Below, piece after piece: positions 1 through 8,474 of a DNA stretch of 64,000 nucleotides. A model generated the notes under the pieces. It saw nothing but the letters and a program-made list of their open reading frames with translations. It did not search any database and was not told the DNA's origin. This stretch comes from Eggerthellaceae bacterium. GTDB taxonomy: Bacteria; Actinomycetota; Coriobacteriia; Coriobacteriales; Eggerthellaceae. The translations under genes were made by a program, and so were the position numbers. The first letter of the stretch is position 1. Each line of letters begins with the position of its first letter. Location: NCBI GenBank assembly GCA_022644775.1, contig JALCHN010000003.1:19787-83786 (forward strand), in the 5' to 3' direction.

Positions 1-34
1 GGCTACGAGGACTAAACGGAAAGGAGCTGCGCTC

Positions 35-1720
35 GTGAGCATGCAAAGCACGGTCGAACGCTGGACCGCACGCGCCACCGACCCCGAAATCGCCGCCCAG
101 CTCTCGGCCCTCGTGGCGTCGGGAGACGCATCGGCTCTGGAAGACGCCTTCTTCCAGGACCTGTCCTTCGGCACGGCCGGTCTGCGCGGGGTGCTCGGGC
201 CGGGCACCAACCGCATGAACGTCTACACGGTGGGGAAGGCCACCCAGGGCGTGGCCGACTACCTGAAGGCTCATTTCGAGCACCCGACCGTCGCCATCGC
301 GCGCGACAGCCGCAACAACGGCGAGCTCTTCGTGCGCACCACGGCCGCCATCCTCGCGGCCAACGGGGTGCGCGCCCTGCTCTTTCCCCGCATCGAGCCG
401 GTGCCGGCGCTGAGCTTCGCCGTGCGCGACCTGGGCGCTTCGGCCGGCATCGTGATGACGGCCAGCCACAACCCGGCCGAATACAACGGCTACAAGGTCT
501 ACGGCGCCGACGGCTGCCAGATCACGAGCGACGCGGCCGACGAGATTTCGGCGGCCATTTCCACGGTCGACCCCTTCGACGGCGTGGTGTCCGGTTCCTT
601 CGACGACTTCGTAGATCAGGGCCTCATCTCGTGGATCGACGACGCGGTGCTCGACCGCTTCCTCGACGCCGAGCTGGCGGCGAGCCTCGCCGACCCCGAA
701 GCGGCCGACGAGCCCTTGAAGCTCGTCTACACGCCGCTTAACGGCACGGGCCTCGAGCTCAATTCCCGCATGTTCGAGCGCATCGGCGTGACCGACGTGA
801 CGGTCGTGCCCGAGCAGCGCGACCCCGACGGGAATTTTCCCACCTGCCCCTACCCGAACCCCGAGATCCGCGAAGCCATGCAGAAGGGCATCGAGCTCTG
901 CGAGCAGTTGCATCCCGACCTGCTCCTCGCGACCGACCCTGACGCAGACCGCGTGGGCGTGGCCTGCAAGGACGGCGACGACTACACCTTGCTCACGGGC
1001 AACGAAATGGGCATCTTGATGCTCGACTATATCTGCAAGATGCGCGCCGCGCGCGGCACCCTGCGCTCCGACGCGATTGCGGTGAGCACCATCGTGTCGA
1101 CCGTCATGATCGATGCGATCGCCGCACACTACGGCATTTCGATCGTGCGCACGCTCACCGGCTTCAAGTACATCGGCAACGTGCTCAACGACCTGGCCAG
1201 CAAGGGCGAGCTTAACCGCTACGTCCTTGGGTTCGAGGAAAGCTACGGCTACTGCCCGGGTACGCATGTGCGCGACAAGGATTCGATCGGCGCGAGCATG
1301 ATCATCTGTCAGATGGCCCAGCACTACAAGAAGCAGGGCATGAATCTGGTCGATGCGATCGAGGCCCTCTATCAGCGCTACGGCTACTACCGCAACCGCA
1401 CGATCAGCATCGCCTACCCGGGCGCCGACGGCGCGCGCAGCATGGCCAAGATCATGGACCGTCTCCATTCCCAGCCGCCTGCGGACATCGCCGGCCATCC
1501 GGTCGAGGCCGTCGTCGATTACGCAAATGGCTACAAGGGCCTGCCCAAGGCCAACGTTGTCGAGTTCCAGCTGCCCGACACCAACAAGGTCATCATCCGC
1601 CCGAGCGGCACCGAGCCCAAGATCAAGGCCTACCTGTTCGCGAAGGCGCCGGCGGAAGCCGATGCGGACGCCTTGCTCGACGTGCTCGAAGCAGCGGCCC
1701 GTTCCCTGTTGCAAGCGTAA
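35..1720 (+). CDS. Phospho-sugar mutase (phosphoglucomutase/phosphomannomutase family)
   Basis: TASHNPAEYNGYKVYG active-site serine loop, DPDADRVGVA metal loop, RPSGTEPKIKAYLFA phosphate-binding motif. Confidence 0.93.
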   Translation: MSMQSTVERWTARATDPEIAAQLSALVASGDASALEDAFFQDLSFGTAGLRGVLGPGTNRMNVYTVGKATQGVADYLKAHFEHPTVAIARDSRNNGELFVRTTAAILAANGVRALLFPRIEPVPALSFAVRDLGASAGIVMTASHNPAEYNGYKVYGADGCQITSDAADEISAAISTVDPFDGVVSGSFDDFVDQGLISWIDDAVLDRFLDAELAASLADPEAADEPLKLVYTPLNGTGLELNSRMFERIGVTDVTVVPEQRDPDGNFPTCPYPNPEIREAMQKGIELCEQLHPDLLLATDPDADRVGVACKDGDDYTLLTGNEMGILMLDYICKMRAARGTLRSDAIAVSTIVSTVMIDAIAAHYGISIVRTLTGFKYIGNVLNDLASKGELNRYVLGFEESYGYCPGTHVRDKDSIGASMIICQMAQHYKKQGMNLVDAIEALYQRYGYYRNRTISIAYPGADGARSMAKIMDRLHSQPPADIAGHPVEAVVDYANGYKGLPKANVVEFQLPDTNKVIIRPSGTEPKIKAYLFAKAPAEADADALLDVLEAAARSLLQA

Positions 1721-1731
1721 GCGCGATCGCC

Positions 1732-2745
1732 GTGAGCGGGGGACTATCGGTAAAGGGGAGGCTCCTTCGGATGCTCGTCGAGGCGTCCGCAGGGGCCTCT
1801 CCCTTCGTTTCGGGGGCGCGCGCGGCCGAAGAGCTCGGCGTGACGCGGGCAGCGGTGTGGAAGGCCGTGCAGGCGCTTGAGGATGAGGGCGTCGCCGTGG
1901 AATCGGTGCGAGCCCAGGGCTATCGGCTGACAGGCGCCTACGATGAATTGGACGAGGCGGGGCTTGCGGTCTATCTGCCCGCCGACCTGCGCACACGCGT
2001 CACCCTGCACGTGGCGCGAACAACCGGCAGCACCAACACCGACGCCAAGACGGCGGCGGAGGCGGGCGCGCCCGCCTATTCCTGTTTCGTTGCCTCCGAG
2101 CAGGTGGAGGGTAGGGGACGGCGCGGTCGGCCCTTCTATTCCCTGGGCGACACGGGCGTCTACCTTTCGATCGTATTGCGCCCAACGCTGGCCGTGGCCC
2201 AGTCGGGCCTTATCACGAGTGCGGCCGCCGTGGCGGTCTGCCGTGCGATCGAGGACCTGTTGCCCGAAGACGCCGCGCAGATCAAATGGGTTAACGACGT
2301 CTACGTGAACGGGCGCAAGGTGTCGGGCATCCTCACCGAGGCGTCGGTCGATTTGGAATCGGGCGGGTTCGCCTATGCGGTCGTGGGCATCGGCGTCAAC
2401 GTCTACGTACCCGAAGGGGGATTCCCCGAAGGCATCGCGCAGCGCGCGGGTGCGCTGTTGCCAGGGAAACGAACTGATTTCCGCAACAAGCTTGCCGCGG
2501 GCATCATCTCACGCTTCATCGAGCTCTACGAGCACGAGCCCTTCAACGCCTTCGTGCCCGAATACCAGGAGCGGTCCTTCCTCACCGGCCGCACGGTAGA
2601 AATCAAGGGTGGAGACCACGACGGGGCAGTGGCCAGGGTCGAAGGCATCGGCGACGACTTGGGGCTTGCAGTGGTACTGCCCAACGGCGAGCGCGCCGTG
2701 CTCCGCACAGGTGAAGTAAGCATCGCCGTGCAGGAGGGGCGCTAG
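1732..2745 (+). CDS. birA: Bifunctional biotin operon repressor / biotin-[acetyl-CoA-carboxylase] ligase
   Basis: N-terminal HTH (AAEELGVTRAAVWKAVQALEDEG) followed by BPL domain (GRGRRGRPFYS, KWVNDVYVNGRKVSGIL). Confidence 0.94.
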   Translation: MSGGLSVKGRLLRMLVEASAGASPFVSGARAAEELGVTRAAVWKAVQALEDEGVAVESVRAQGYRLTGAYDELDEAGLAVYLPADLRTRVTLHVARTTGSTNTDAKTAAEAGAPAYSCFVASEQVEGRGRRGRPFYSLGDTGVYLSIVLRPTLAVAQSGLITSAAAVAVCRAIEDLLPEDAAQIKWVNDVYVNGRKVSGILTEASVDLESGGFAYAVVGIGVNVYVPEGGFPEGIAQRAGALLPGKRTDFRNKLAAGIISRFIELYEHEPFNAFVPEYQERSFLTGRTVEIKGGDHDGAVARVEGIGDDLGLAVVLPNGERAVLRTGEVSIAVQEGR

Positions 2746-2975
2746 CTGCGTCGCTGGTATGTGTTTTGTGCGCGCAGGCAACCGGGCCTGCAGGGCGCCT
2801 GTGCGCACGTTGCGAGGGCCCGAAGCGCCGTGCGGCTTGTCTGCCTGCTTCGGGCCTGCGCGGCGAATGCGTGGAGTGAAGGCGGCGGATTCAAAGCACC
2901 CGGGAACGTTGGATCGGCGCGGTGAGGGAACTCAGCGCCCGGGATGGTACCTACAGCCTGGGCGGCGCAGATGAT

Positions 2976-3013
2976 AGAGGCCCTGCAGTAGGGATGCCTC
3001 CTGCAGGGCCTCT
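2976..3013. terminator. Terminator-like hairpin between convergent birA and dut
   Basis: Perfect 13-bp inverted repeat AGAGGCCCTGCAG...CTGCAGGGCCTCT with 12-nt loop; no clear U tract. Confidence 0.55.
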
Positions 3014-3119
3014 TGAGGATTGGATGCATCTCAAGCACTCTTGCATGCTACTAAGACGGTCTGTTTCGTAGCTTTACATAACATATATTATCAATACAAC
3101 ATGTTGAAGAGCGGGGGAG

Positions 3120-3554
3120 CTACTTCACTCCGCTGCTGCCGAAGCCGCCGGTGCCGCGCTCGGTTTCGTCGAGCTCTGTCTTCTCTACCAGTTGGAGCTG
3201 TTCGACCTTGATAACGACGAGCTGGGCGATGCGATCGCCCGCTTTGATTTCGATAGCTTCATGCGGGTCGAGATTGATGAGGATCACCTTCAGCTCGCCG
3301 CGGTAGCCGCTGTCGATGAGCCCCGGCGCATTGGCGATTGACAGGCCCTGCTTGATGGCCGATCCGCTGCGGGGCGTCACGAAGCCCGCATACCCTTCGG
3401 GAAGGCCGATGGCAATGCCCGTGGGCACGAGCTTGCGCTCGAACGGCTTGAGAACCACGTCTTCGGTCGACGACAGGTCGATGCCGGCGTCGCCAGCATA
3501 GGCGTTCTTCGGGATGACGGCGTTGGGCGCGAGTTTCTTTACGGGCAGTTCCAC
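3120..3554 (-). CDS. dut: dUTP diphosphatase
   Basis: Trimeric dUTPase motifs: DAGIDLSS, PRSGSAIKQGLSIANAPGLIDSGYRGE, GDRIAQLVV, ERGTGGFGSSG. Confidence 0.96.
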   Translation of the reverse strand: MELPVKKLAPNAVIPKNAYAGDAGIDLSSTEDVVLKPFERKLVPTGIAIGLPEGYAGFVTPRSGSAIKQGLSIANAPGLIDSGYRGELKVILINLDPHEAIEIKAGDRIAQLVVIKVEQLQLVEKTELDETERGTGGFGSSGVK

Positions 3555-3998
3555 TTAGAGTCCTTTCAGGGCGTTGCTGAATTCTTCCACGTTCTTGAAG
3601 TCCTTGTAGACGCTTGCGAAGCGGATGTAGGCCACTTCGTCGAGGTCCTTCAGGCGCTTGAGCACCATGTCGCCCAGGTCCTTCGATTTGATCTCGGTAA
3701 AGTTTCTATTGCGCAACTCCGACTCGAGATCCTCGACGAGATTGTTGATCTGCTCGGGCGTGATATGGCGTTTGGCGCAGGCTATGTAGATGCCGCGAAT
3801 CAGCTTGTCGCGATGGTAGACCTCTGAGGTGCCATCGGACTTCAAGACGATGAGCGGGCTTTCTCCGAGACGTTCGTAGGTGGTGAAACGACGCCCGCAG
3901 GACAGGCATTCGCGCCGTCTGCGAATGACGGTGCCATCTTCGGACGGACGGGAATCGACGACTTTGGAAACCTTGTTTCCGCAACTGGGACAGCGCAT
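3555..3998 (-). CDS. nrdR: Transcriptional repressor NrdR
   Basis: MRCPSCGNKVSKVVDSRPSEDGTVIRRRRECLSCGRRFTTYER zinc ribbon plus ATP-cone. Confidence 0.97.
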   Translation of the reverse strand: MRCPSCGNKVSKVVDSRPSEDGTVIRRRRECLSCGRRFTTYERLGESPLIVLKSDGTSEVYHRDKLIRGIYIACAKRHITPEQINNLVEDLESELRNRNFTEIKSKDLGDMVLKRLKDLDEVAYIRFASVYKDFKNVEEFSNALKGL

Positions 3999-4085
3999 GA
4001 CGCTCCTCTCGTTTGGTGAGACGAGCGTACCATATGCGGATGGCGTCTGGGTGCGACCGCTTTTGCCCGTGGCAGAATTGGTGCG

Positions 4086-4403
4086 CTAGACGAGGACTCC
4101 CAGCGCGAGAATGACGGCCGTCACGAGAGTGTAGCCAGCGCCGATGCCGATAATCTGGCCCTTCGATGCCGTATGGACGGGGCTGCCGGCAAGCGTGCCG
4201 TCGGTAAGGTCGCGGAAGAGCTGCGGCGTCTGCTTGCGCGTGCGAGGACGGGCGGATTGCACGCTTTGACGTGTCGGGGCGGGATGCGCGGCGGCACGCG
4301 CTTCGTCGAAGGAGATGACGCGGCCCCCTTCGCGATTGCAAGAACGAGCCGGAGCGAGCGCTGCGCTGCCTTCGGTGGGATAAGCTGCGGTTTCGTACCT
4401 CAT
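4086..4403 (-). CDS. Small single-TM membrane protein, divergent from lexA; putative SOS-induced protein
   Basis: ORF with GAAAGGG ribosome-binding site before MRYETAAYPTEG...; C-terminal hydrophobic helix IIGIGAGYTLVTAVILALGVLV; LexA-type box in putative promoter spacer. Confidence 0.8.
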   Translation of the reverse strand: MRYETAAYPTEGSAALAPARSCNREGGRVISFDEARAAAHPAPTRQSVQSARPRTRKQTPQLFRDLTDGTLAGSPVHTASKGQIIGIGAGYTLVTAVILALGVLV

Positions 4404-4422
4404 GATGACCCTTTCGATGTTC

Positions 4423-4450
4423 TTGCATAGAACCTTTGTTCGTGTATACT
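4423..4450 (+). promoter_or_regulatory. Putative lexA promoter: TTGCAT-N16-TATACT with LexA box in spacer
   Basis: AGAACCTTTGTTCG at 4429-4442 matches CGAAC-N4-GTTCG at 9/10 positions. Confidence 0.7.
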
Positions 4451-4456
4451 CTAAAT

Positions 4457-4476
4457 CGAACATACGTACTTGTCAA
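4457..4476 (-). promoter_or_regulatory. LexA-type box and -35 element of divergent promoter for the small membrane protein
   Basis: CGAACATACGTACT (4457-4470) directly next to TTGACA on the minus strand (4471-4476). Confidence 0.6.
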
Positions 4477-4484
4477 TGAAAAAA

Positions 4485-4498
4485 CGAACACCCGTTCG
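4485..4498. promoter_or_regulatory. LexA operator, perfect palindromic half-sites
   Basis: CGAACACCCGTTCG immediately upstream of the lexA ribosome-binding site. Confidence 0.85.
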
Positions 4499-4511
4499 AG
4501 TGGAGGATCAC

Positions 4512-5153
4512 ATGGCAAAGGCACTCACCAAACGCCAGCAGGCGGTGCTCGACTGCATCGAGGAGTTCATAGCCGAAAAGGGCTATGGGCCCACGGTGCG
4601 CGAACTCTGCGACCGCATGCATCTTTCGTCTCCCTCCACCGTGCACGTGCACCTGCATGCGCTCGAAGAAAAGGGGCTCATTCACCGCGATCCTTTGAAA
4701 TCGCGCTCCATCACTCTCGCTCATCCGCATGAAGAGGACCCCGTGGGCGGCGAGGACTACTCCCCCGCCTTCGGTTCGCTTGTGTCCCTTCCGCTTGTGG
4801 GCAACGTGGCCGCCGGCACTCCCCTGCTCGCCGAAGAGAACATCACCGAAACGATTAGCCTGCCCACCGAAATCGTGGGCGATGCGGCGTCGTTTCTCCT
4901 TTCCGTGCACGGCGAGTCGATGATCGAAGCCGGCATCAACGACGGCGACTACATCGTCGTCAAAGAGCAGCCCACGGCCACCAATGGCGACATCGTCGTG
5001 GCGCTCGTCGACGACGGTGCCACGGTCAAGCGGTTCTACAAGGAAGACGACCATATTCGCCTGCAGCCCGAGAACTCCTCGATGGAGCCCATCATCGTTC
5101 CTGACTGCACGATCGTGGGCAAAGTGGTGGCCCTCTTCCGCCGTGTGGTTTAG
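4512..5153 (+). CDS. lexA: SOS repressor LexA
   Basis: MAKALTKRQQAVLDCIEEFIAEKGYGPTVRELCDRMHLSSPSTVHVHLHALEEKGLI and S24 peptidase VHGESMIEAGINDGDYIVV; start after GGAGGATCAC. Confidence 0.97.
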   Translation: MAKALTKRQQAVLDCIEEFIAEKGYGPTVRELCDRMHLSSPSTVHVHLHALEEKGLIHRDPLKSRSITLAHPHEEDPVGGEDYSPAFGSLVSLPLVGNVAAGTPLLAEENITETISLPTEIVGDAASFLLSVHGESMIEAGINDGDYIVVKEQPTATNGDIVVALVDDGATVKRFYKEDDHIRLQPENSSMEPIIVPDCTIVGKVVALFRRVV

Positions 5154-5175
5154 CCTTTCGGTATTGTCCCCCTGC

Positions 5176-5217
5176 AGAGCGGACCCCGTTCCCGACTGTG
5201 GGAACGGGGTCCGCTCT
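5176..5217. terminator. Strong hairpin between convergent lexA and hflX
   Basis: Perfect 18-bp stem AGAGCGGACCCCGTTCCC/GGGAACGGGGTCCGCTCT with 6-nt loop. Confidence 0.7.
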
Positions 5218-5279
5218 TCGTTATCGGTACTGGGTGGTCTCGGTGAGGGCGCGGTACGGCGGTCGCTTTAGCTTTATCT

Positions 5280-6593
5280 TTAGCTTTCGTCCGCTTCGAG
5301 CGCGTAGGCGCCGAAGGCAGGTGCGTAGGCGGCCGGCACGCGCATTTCGATGGTCGTCCCTTCCGCATCGTAAGCTTCGCGCGAGATGAAGCAGCGCTGA
5401 TGGGCAAGGGATACCAAATCGCCGCGGTCGAAGGGGATCTTCACGGTGAGGTGGGTGTCCTGGGCGGCTACGAGGCGCACGAGCTGGTCGATGAGGTCGT
5501 CGATCCCCTCACCGGTGCGCGCCGAAATGAACAGCGCATGGGGATAGCGGGCCGTGAGGGCGTCCAGCTCGTCTGGGGTGAGGGCGTCGATCTTGTTGAA
5601 GACCGTCACGCGGCTGATCTTGCCGGCGTCGATCTGAGTGAGCACGTCTTCCACCGCTGCGATCTGATGCTCGTATTCGGGCGTCGAGGCGTCGACGATG
5701 TGCAGGATCGCGTCGGCCTCGCGGATCTCTTCGAGCGTGCTCTTGAAGGATTCCACAAGCGTGGTGGGTAGCTTCTGGATGAAGCCGACCGTGTCGGTGA
5801 GCGTGACCTCGCGGCCTTCGGGCAGCGTGAGCTTGCGGGTGGTGGAATCGAGCGTCGCGAAGAGCTTGTCGTAGCTCAGGACGTTGGCATCGGTGAGGCG
5901 GTTGAGCAGGCTCGATTTCCCGGCGTTGGTGTAGCCGGCGAGGGCGATGCGGATCATCCCGCTCGCCGTGCGGCTCTGCCGTTGCAGGGACCGATTGCGG
6001 TCGAGCTCTGCCAGCTCGCGCTTGATCGAGGTGATGCGCTTGCGCACGAGCCGGCGGTCGACTTCCAGCTGGCTTTCGCCTTCACCGAAACGGCTGCCCA
6101 CGCCGCCGCCCATTCGGTTGCTGGCCAGGTGGGCCCACATGCCGCGCAGGCGTGGAAGCAGGTACTGGTTCTGGGCCAAGCGCACCTGCAGGCGGCCTTC
6201 GCGCGTGTGGGCGTGCAGGGCGAAGATGTCGAGGATGAGGGCCGTCCGGTCTATGATCTTCACGTTGCGGTCGACGCATTTCTCCAGGTTCGACTGCTGC
6301 GAGGGCGTAAGCTCGTCGTCGAATATCACGACGTCGGCCCCGAGCGACCGGCACAGGTCGGCAAGCTCCTGGGCCTTGCCCGTACCGATGAAGGTGGCCG
6401 GGTTGGGCGTGGCGAGCTTCTGGGTGATACGTGCGACGGGTTGGGCGCCCGCCGTATCGGCAAGGCGCCCTAATTCGGCGAGGGTTTCTTCCAGGGGCCA
6501 TTCCGAATGGGGAAACTCCACGCCGACGAGAATCGCTTTTTCGGGTTCTTCCGCCGTGTCGTGCAGCGGGAACCGGTTGAGGTTTTTAGACAA
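5280..6593 (-). CDS. hflX: GTPase HflX
   Basis: GYTNAGKSSLLNRLT, DTVGFIQKLPTTLVESFKSTLEE, RLRGMWAHL, GEGESQLE motifs. Confidence 0.96.
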   Translation of the reverse strand: MSKNLNRFPLHDTAEEPEKAILVGVEFPHSEWPLEETLAELGRLADTAGAQPVARITQKLATPNPATFIGTGKAQELADLCRSLGADVVIFDDELTPSQQSNLEKCVDRNVKIIDRTALILDIFALHAHTREGRLQVRLAQNQYLLPRLRGMWAHLASNRMGGGVGSRFGEGESQLEVDRRLVRKRITSIKRELAELDRNRSLQRQSRTASGMIRIALAGYTNAGKSSLLNRLTDANVLSYDKLFATLDSTTRKLTLPEGREVTLTDTVGFIQKLPTTLVESFKSTLEEIREADAILHIVDASTPEYEHQIAAVEDVLTQIDAGKISRVTVFNKIDALTPDELDALTARYPHALFISARTGEGIDDLIDQLVRLVAAQDTHLTVKIPFDRGDLVSLAHQRCFISREAYDAEGTTIEMRVPAAYAPAFGAYALEADES

Positions 6594-7509
6594 GCTCGAT
6601 AGTTCCTTCGAACGCCTCGGTCGCCGTGCCGGTCATGAAGACGTGGTCGGTGTCGGCCTTCCAGTCGATATGGAGCACGCCGCCGCGCAGGTGGACGTCG
6701 ACCGTGCGATTGGTACGGCCGGTGAGGTGGGCGGCCACCGCGGTCGCGCAGGCGCCGGTGCCGCAAGCGAGCGTTTCGCCGTCGCCGCGCTCGTAGACGC
6801 GCATATGCAGGCCGTCGGGCTCGACAGAGACGAACTCGATGTTGGCCTTTTCGGGAAAGGCTTCGTGGCTTTCGTAGAAGCGACCCACCGTGGCTACGTC
6901 GAAGCTGGCGAGGCTCTTATGGGCCGGATCGGTGAAGACGGCGTCGGGCAGCGCGGTGAAGTCTTCGATGAAGGTGATCGCATGGGGGTTGCCCATGGAG
7001 ACGCAGGTGAAGTCGAAGCCCTGCCAGGGGTTGTCGATGCGGGATTCGCGGACGTAGGGCGTGCCCTCGTAGTCTGCGGTCGCGGGAAGCGCGGTGGGCA
7101 CGTCTGCGGGGACAAGGATGGGCTCGCCCATGTCGACGGTCGCTTCTACCAGCTTGCCGTCCTCGTCGAGCGTGCAGGATATGCCCTTTTCGCCGGCAAG
7201 TGTGTCGAGGACGAAGCCCTGTTCGGGATGGGCCACGTAGCCGCGGTCGACGACGAACTTGGCCAGGCAGCGCACGCCGTTGCCGCACATCTGGGCGACG
7301 GAGCCGTCGGCGTTGTAATAGCGCATGTAGGCGGCGCAGCCCTCTTTCGGCGAAGGCTCGGCGACGATCAGGCCGTCGCCGCCGATGCCGAAGTGACGGT
7401 CGCAGACGAACGCGACCTGTTCGGGCGTGAAATGGTATTCCTGCTTGAAGCCATCGAAGAAGACGAAGTCGTTTCCGAGGCCGTGCATTTTGGTGAACGC
7501 GTAACGCAT
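6586..7509 (-). CDS. dapF: Diaminopimelate epimerase
   Basis: KMHGLGNDFV, MCGNGVRCLA, ACGTGACATAVAA motifs. Confidence 0.97.
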   Translation of the reverse strand: MRYAFTKMHGLGNDFVFFDGFKQEYHFTPEQVAFVCDRHFGIGGDGLIVAEPSPKEGCAAYMRYYNADGSVAQMCGNGVRCLAKFVVDRGYVAHPEQGFVLDTLAGEKGISCTLDEDGKLVEATVDMGEPILVPADVPTALPATADYEGTPYVRESRIDNPWQGFDFTCVSMGNPHAITFIEDFTALPDAVFTDPAHKSLASFDVATVGRFYESHEAFPEKANIEFVSVEPDGLHMRVYERGDGETLACGTGACATAVAAHLTGRTNRTVDVHLRGGVLHIDWKADTDHVFMTGTATEAFEGTIELV

Positions 7510-7517
7510 GGGGTCTC

Positions 7518-8474
7518 CTAACTGTTTTCGTTCATTGTACGCTCGATTTCGCGCAGGCTCGTCTCTGTTAACAATTCGAAATCGGGGTCGTTCGCATCGA
7601 GCCAGCGAATGCGGGCGTCCTTGCGGAACCAGGTGCGCTGGCGCTTGGCGTAGCGATGGGTCGCGAACTTGATCTGCTGAATCGCCTCGTCGAGCGTGCA
7701 GCGGCCCTCGAGGGCGGCGACGATCTCTTTGTAGCCGATGGCCTGCTGGGCGGTAAGTGCGCTTCTGAAGCCCTGATCGAGCAGGCCCTGCACTTCTTCG
7801 ACGAGTCCTGCGGCGATCATGCGGTCGACGCGGGCGTCGATGCGGGCGCGCAACAGGTCGGGATCGACCGCGAGGCCTAAGAAGGTCACCGGTTCGTAGT
7901 AGGGCGGAATGTGGGCGAGCTTGGCATGCTGTGCTGCGTAGGTGGTGCCGTCGGCGCGCATTTCGAAGGCTCGCACGAGGCGCTTGGTGTCGTTAGGGTG
8001 GATGAGGGCCGCCGAAGCCGGATCGATTTCGTTGAGCTCGTTCCACACTGCCTGGGCGGACGTGGCGGCGATTTTGGCCGTGTAGGCGTCGCGCACGGGA
8101 TTACCCACCTGGTCGCCTTTGGGGAAGTCATAGGCGTCGACGACGGCGCGGATGTAGAAGCCGGTGCCTCCGCAGATCGTGCAGGGCTCCCCCTTCGCCT
8201 CGCAGCGCGCTATCACTCCCCTGCCGTACTCCTGGTAGAGCGAGGCCGAATAGGGGCTGCCGGGATCGACGAGATCGAAGCCGAAATGCGGCACGATGCG
8301 CTCGCTTGTTGGGATCTTCCCCGTGCCGATGTCCATGCCCGTGTAGATCTGCATGCTGTCGGCGCTCAGGACGCAGCCGCCCAGCTCGCGCGCGATGAGC
8401 TGCGAAAGGTCGGTTTTGCCTGAGGCTGTGGGCCCGCAGACGACGACGAGCGGGATGCCTGGCCGATGCGGCAT
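7518..8474 (-). CDS. miaA: tRNA dimethylallyltransferase
   Basis: VVVCGPTASGKTDLS, SADSMQIYTGMDIGTGK, ICGGTGFYIRAVVD; start overlaps miaB stop. Confidence 0.96.
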   Translation of the reverse strand: MPHRPGIPLVVVCGPTASGKTDLSQLIARELGGCVLSADSMQIYTGMDIGTGKIPTSERIVPHFGFDLVDPGSPYSASLYQEYGRGVIARCEAKGEPCTICGGTGFYIRAVVDAYDFPKGDQVGNPVRDAYTAKIAATSAQAVWNELNEIDPASAALIHPNDTKRLVRAFEMRADGTTYAAQHAKLAHIPPYYEPVTFLGLAVDPDLLRARIDARVDRMIAAGLVEEVQGLLDQGFRSALTAQQAIGYKEIVAALEGRCTLDEAIQQIKFATHRYAKRQRTWFRKDARIRWLDANDPDFELLTETSLREIERTMNENS

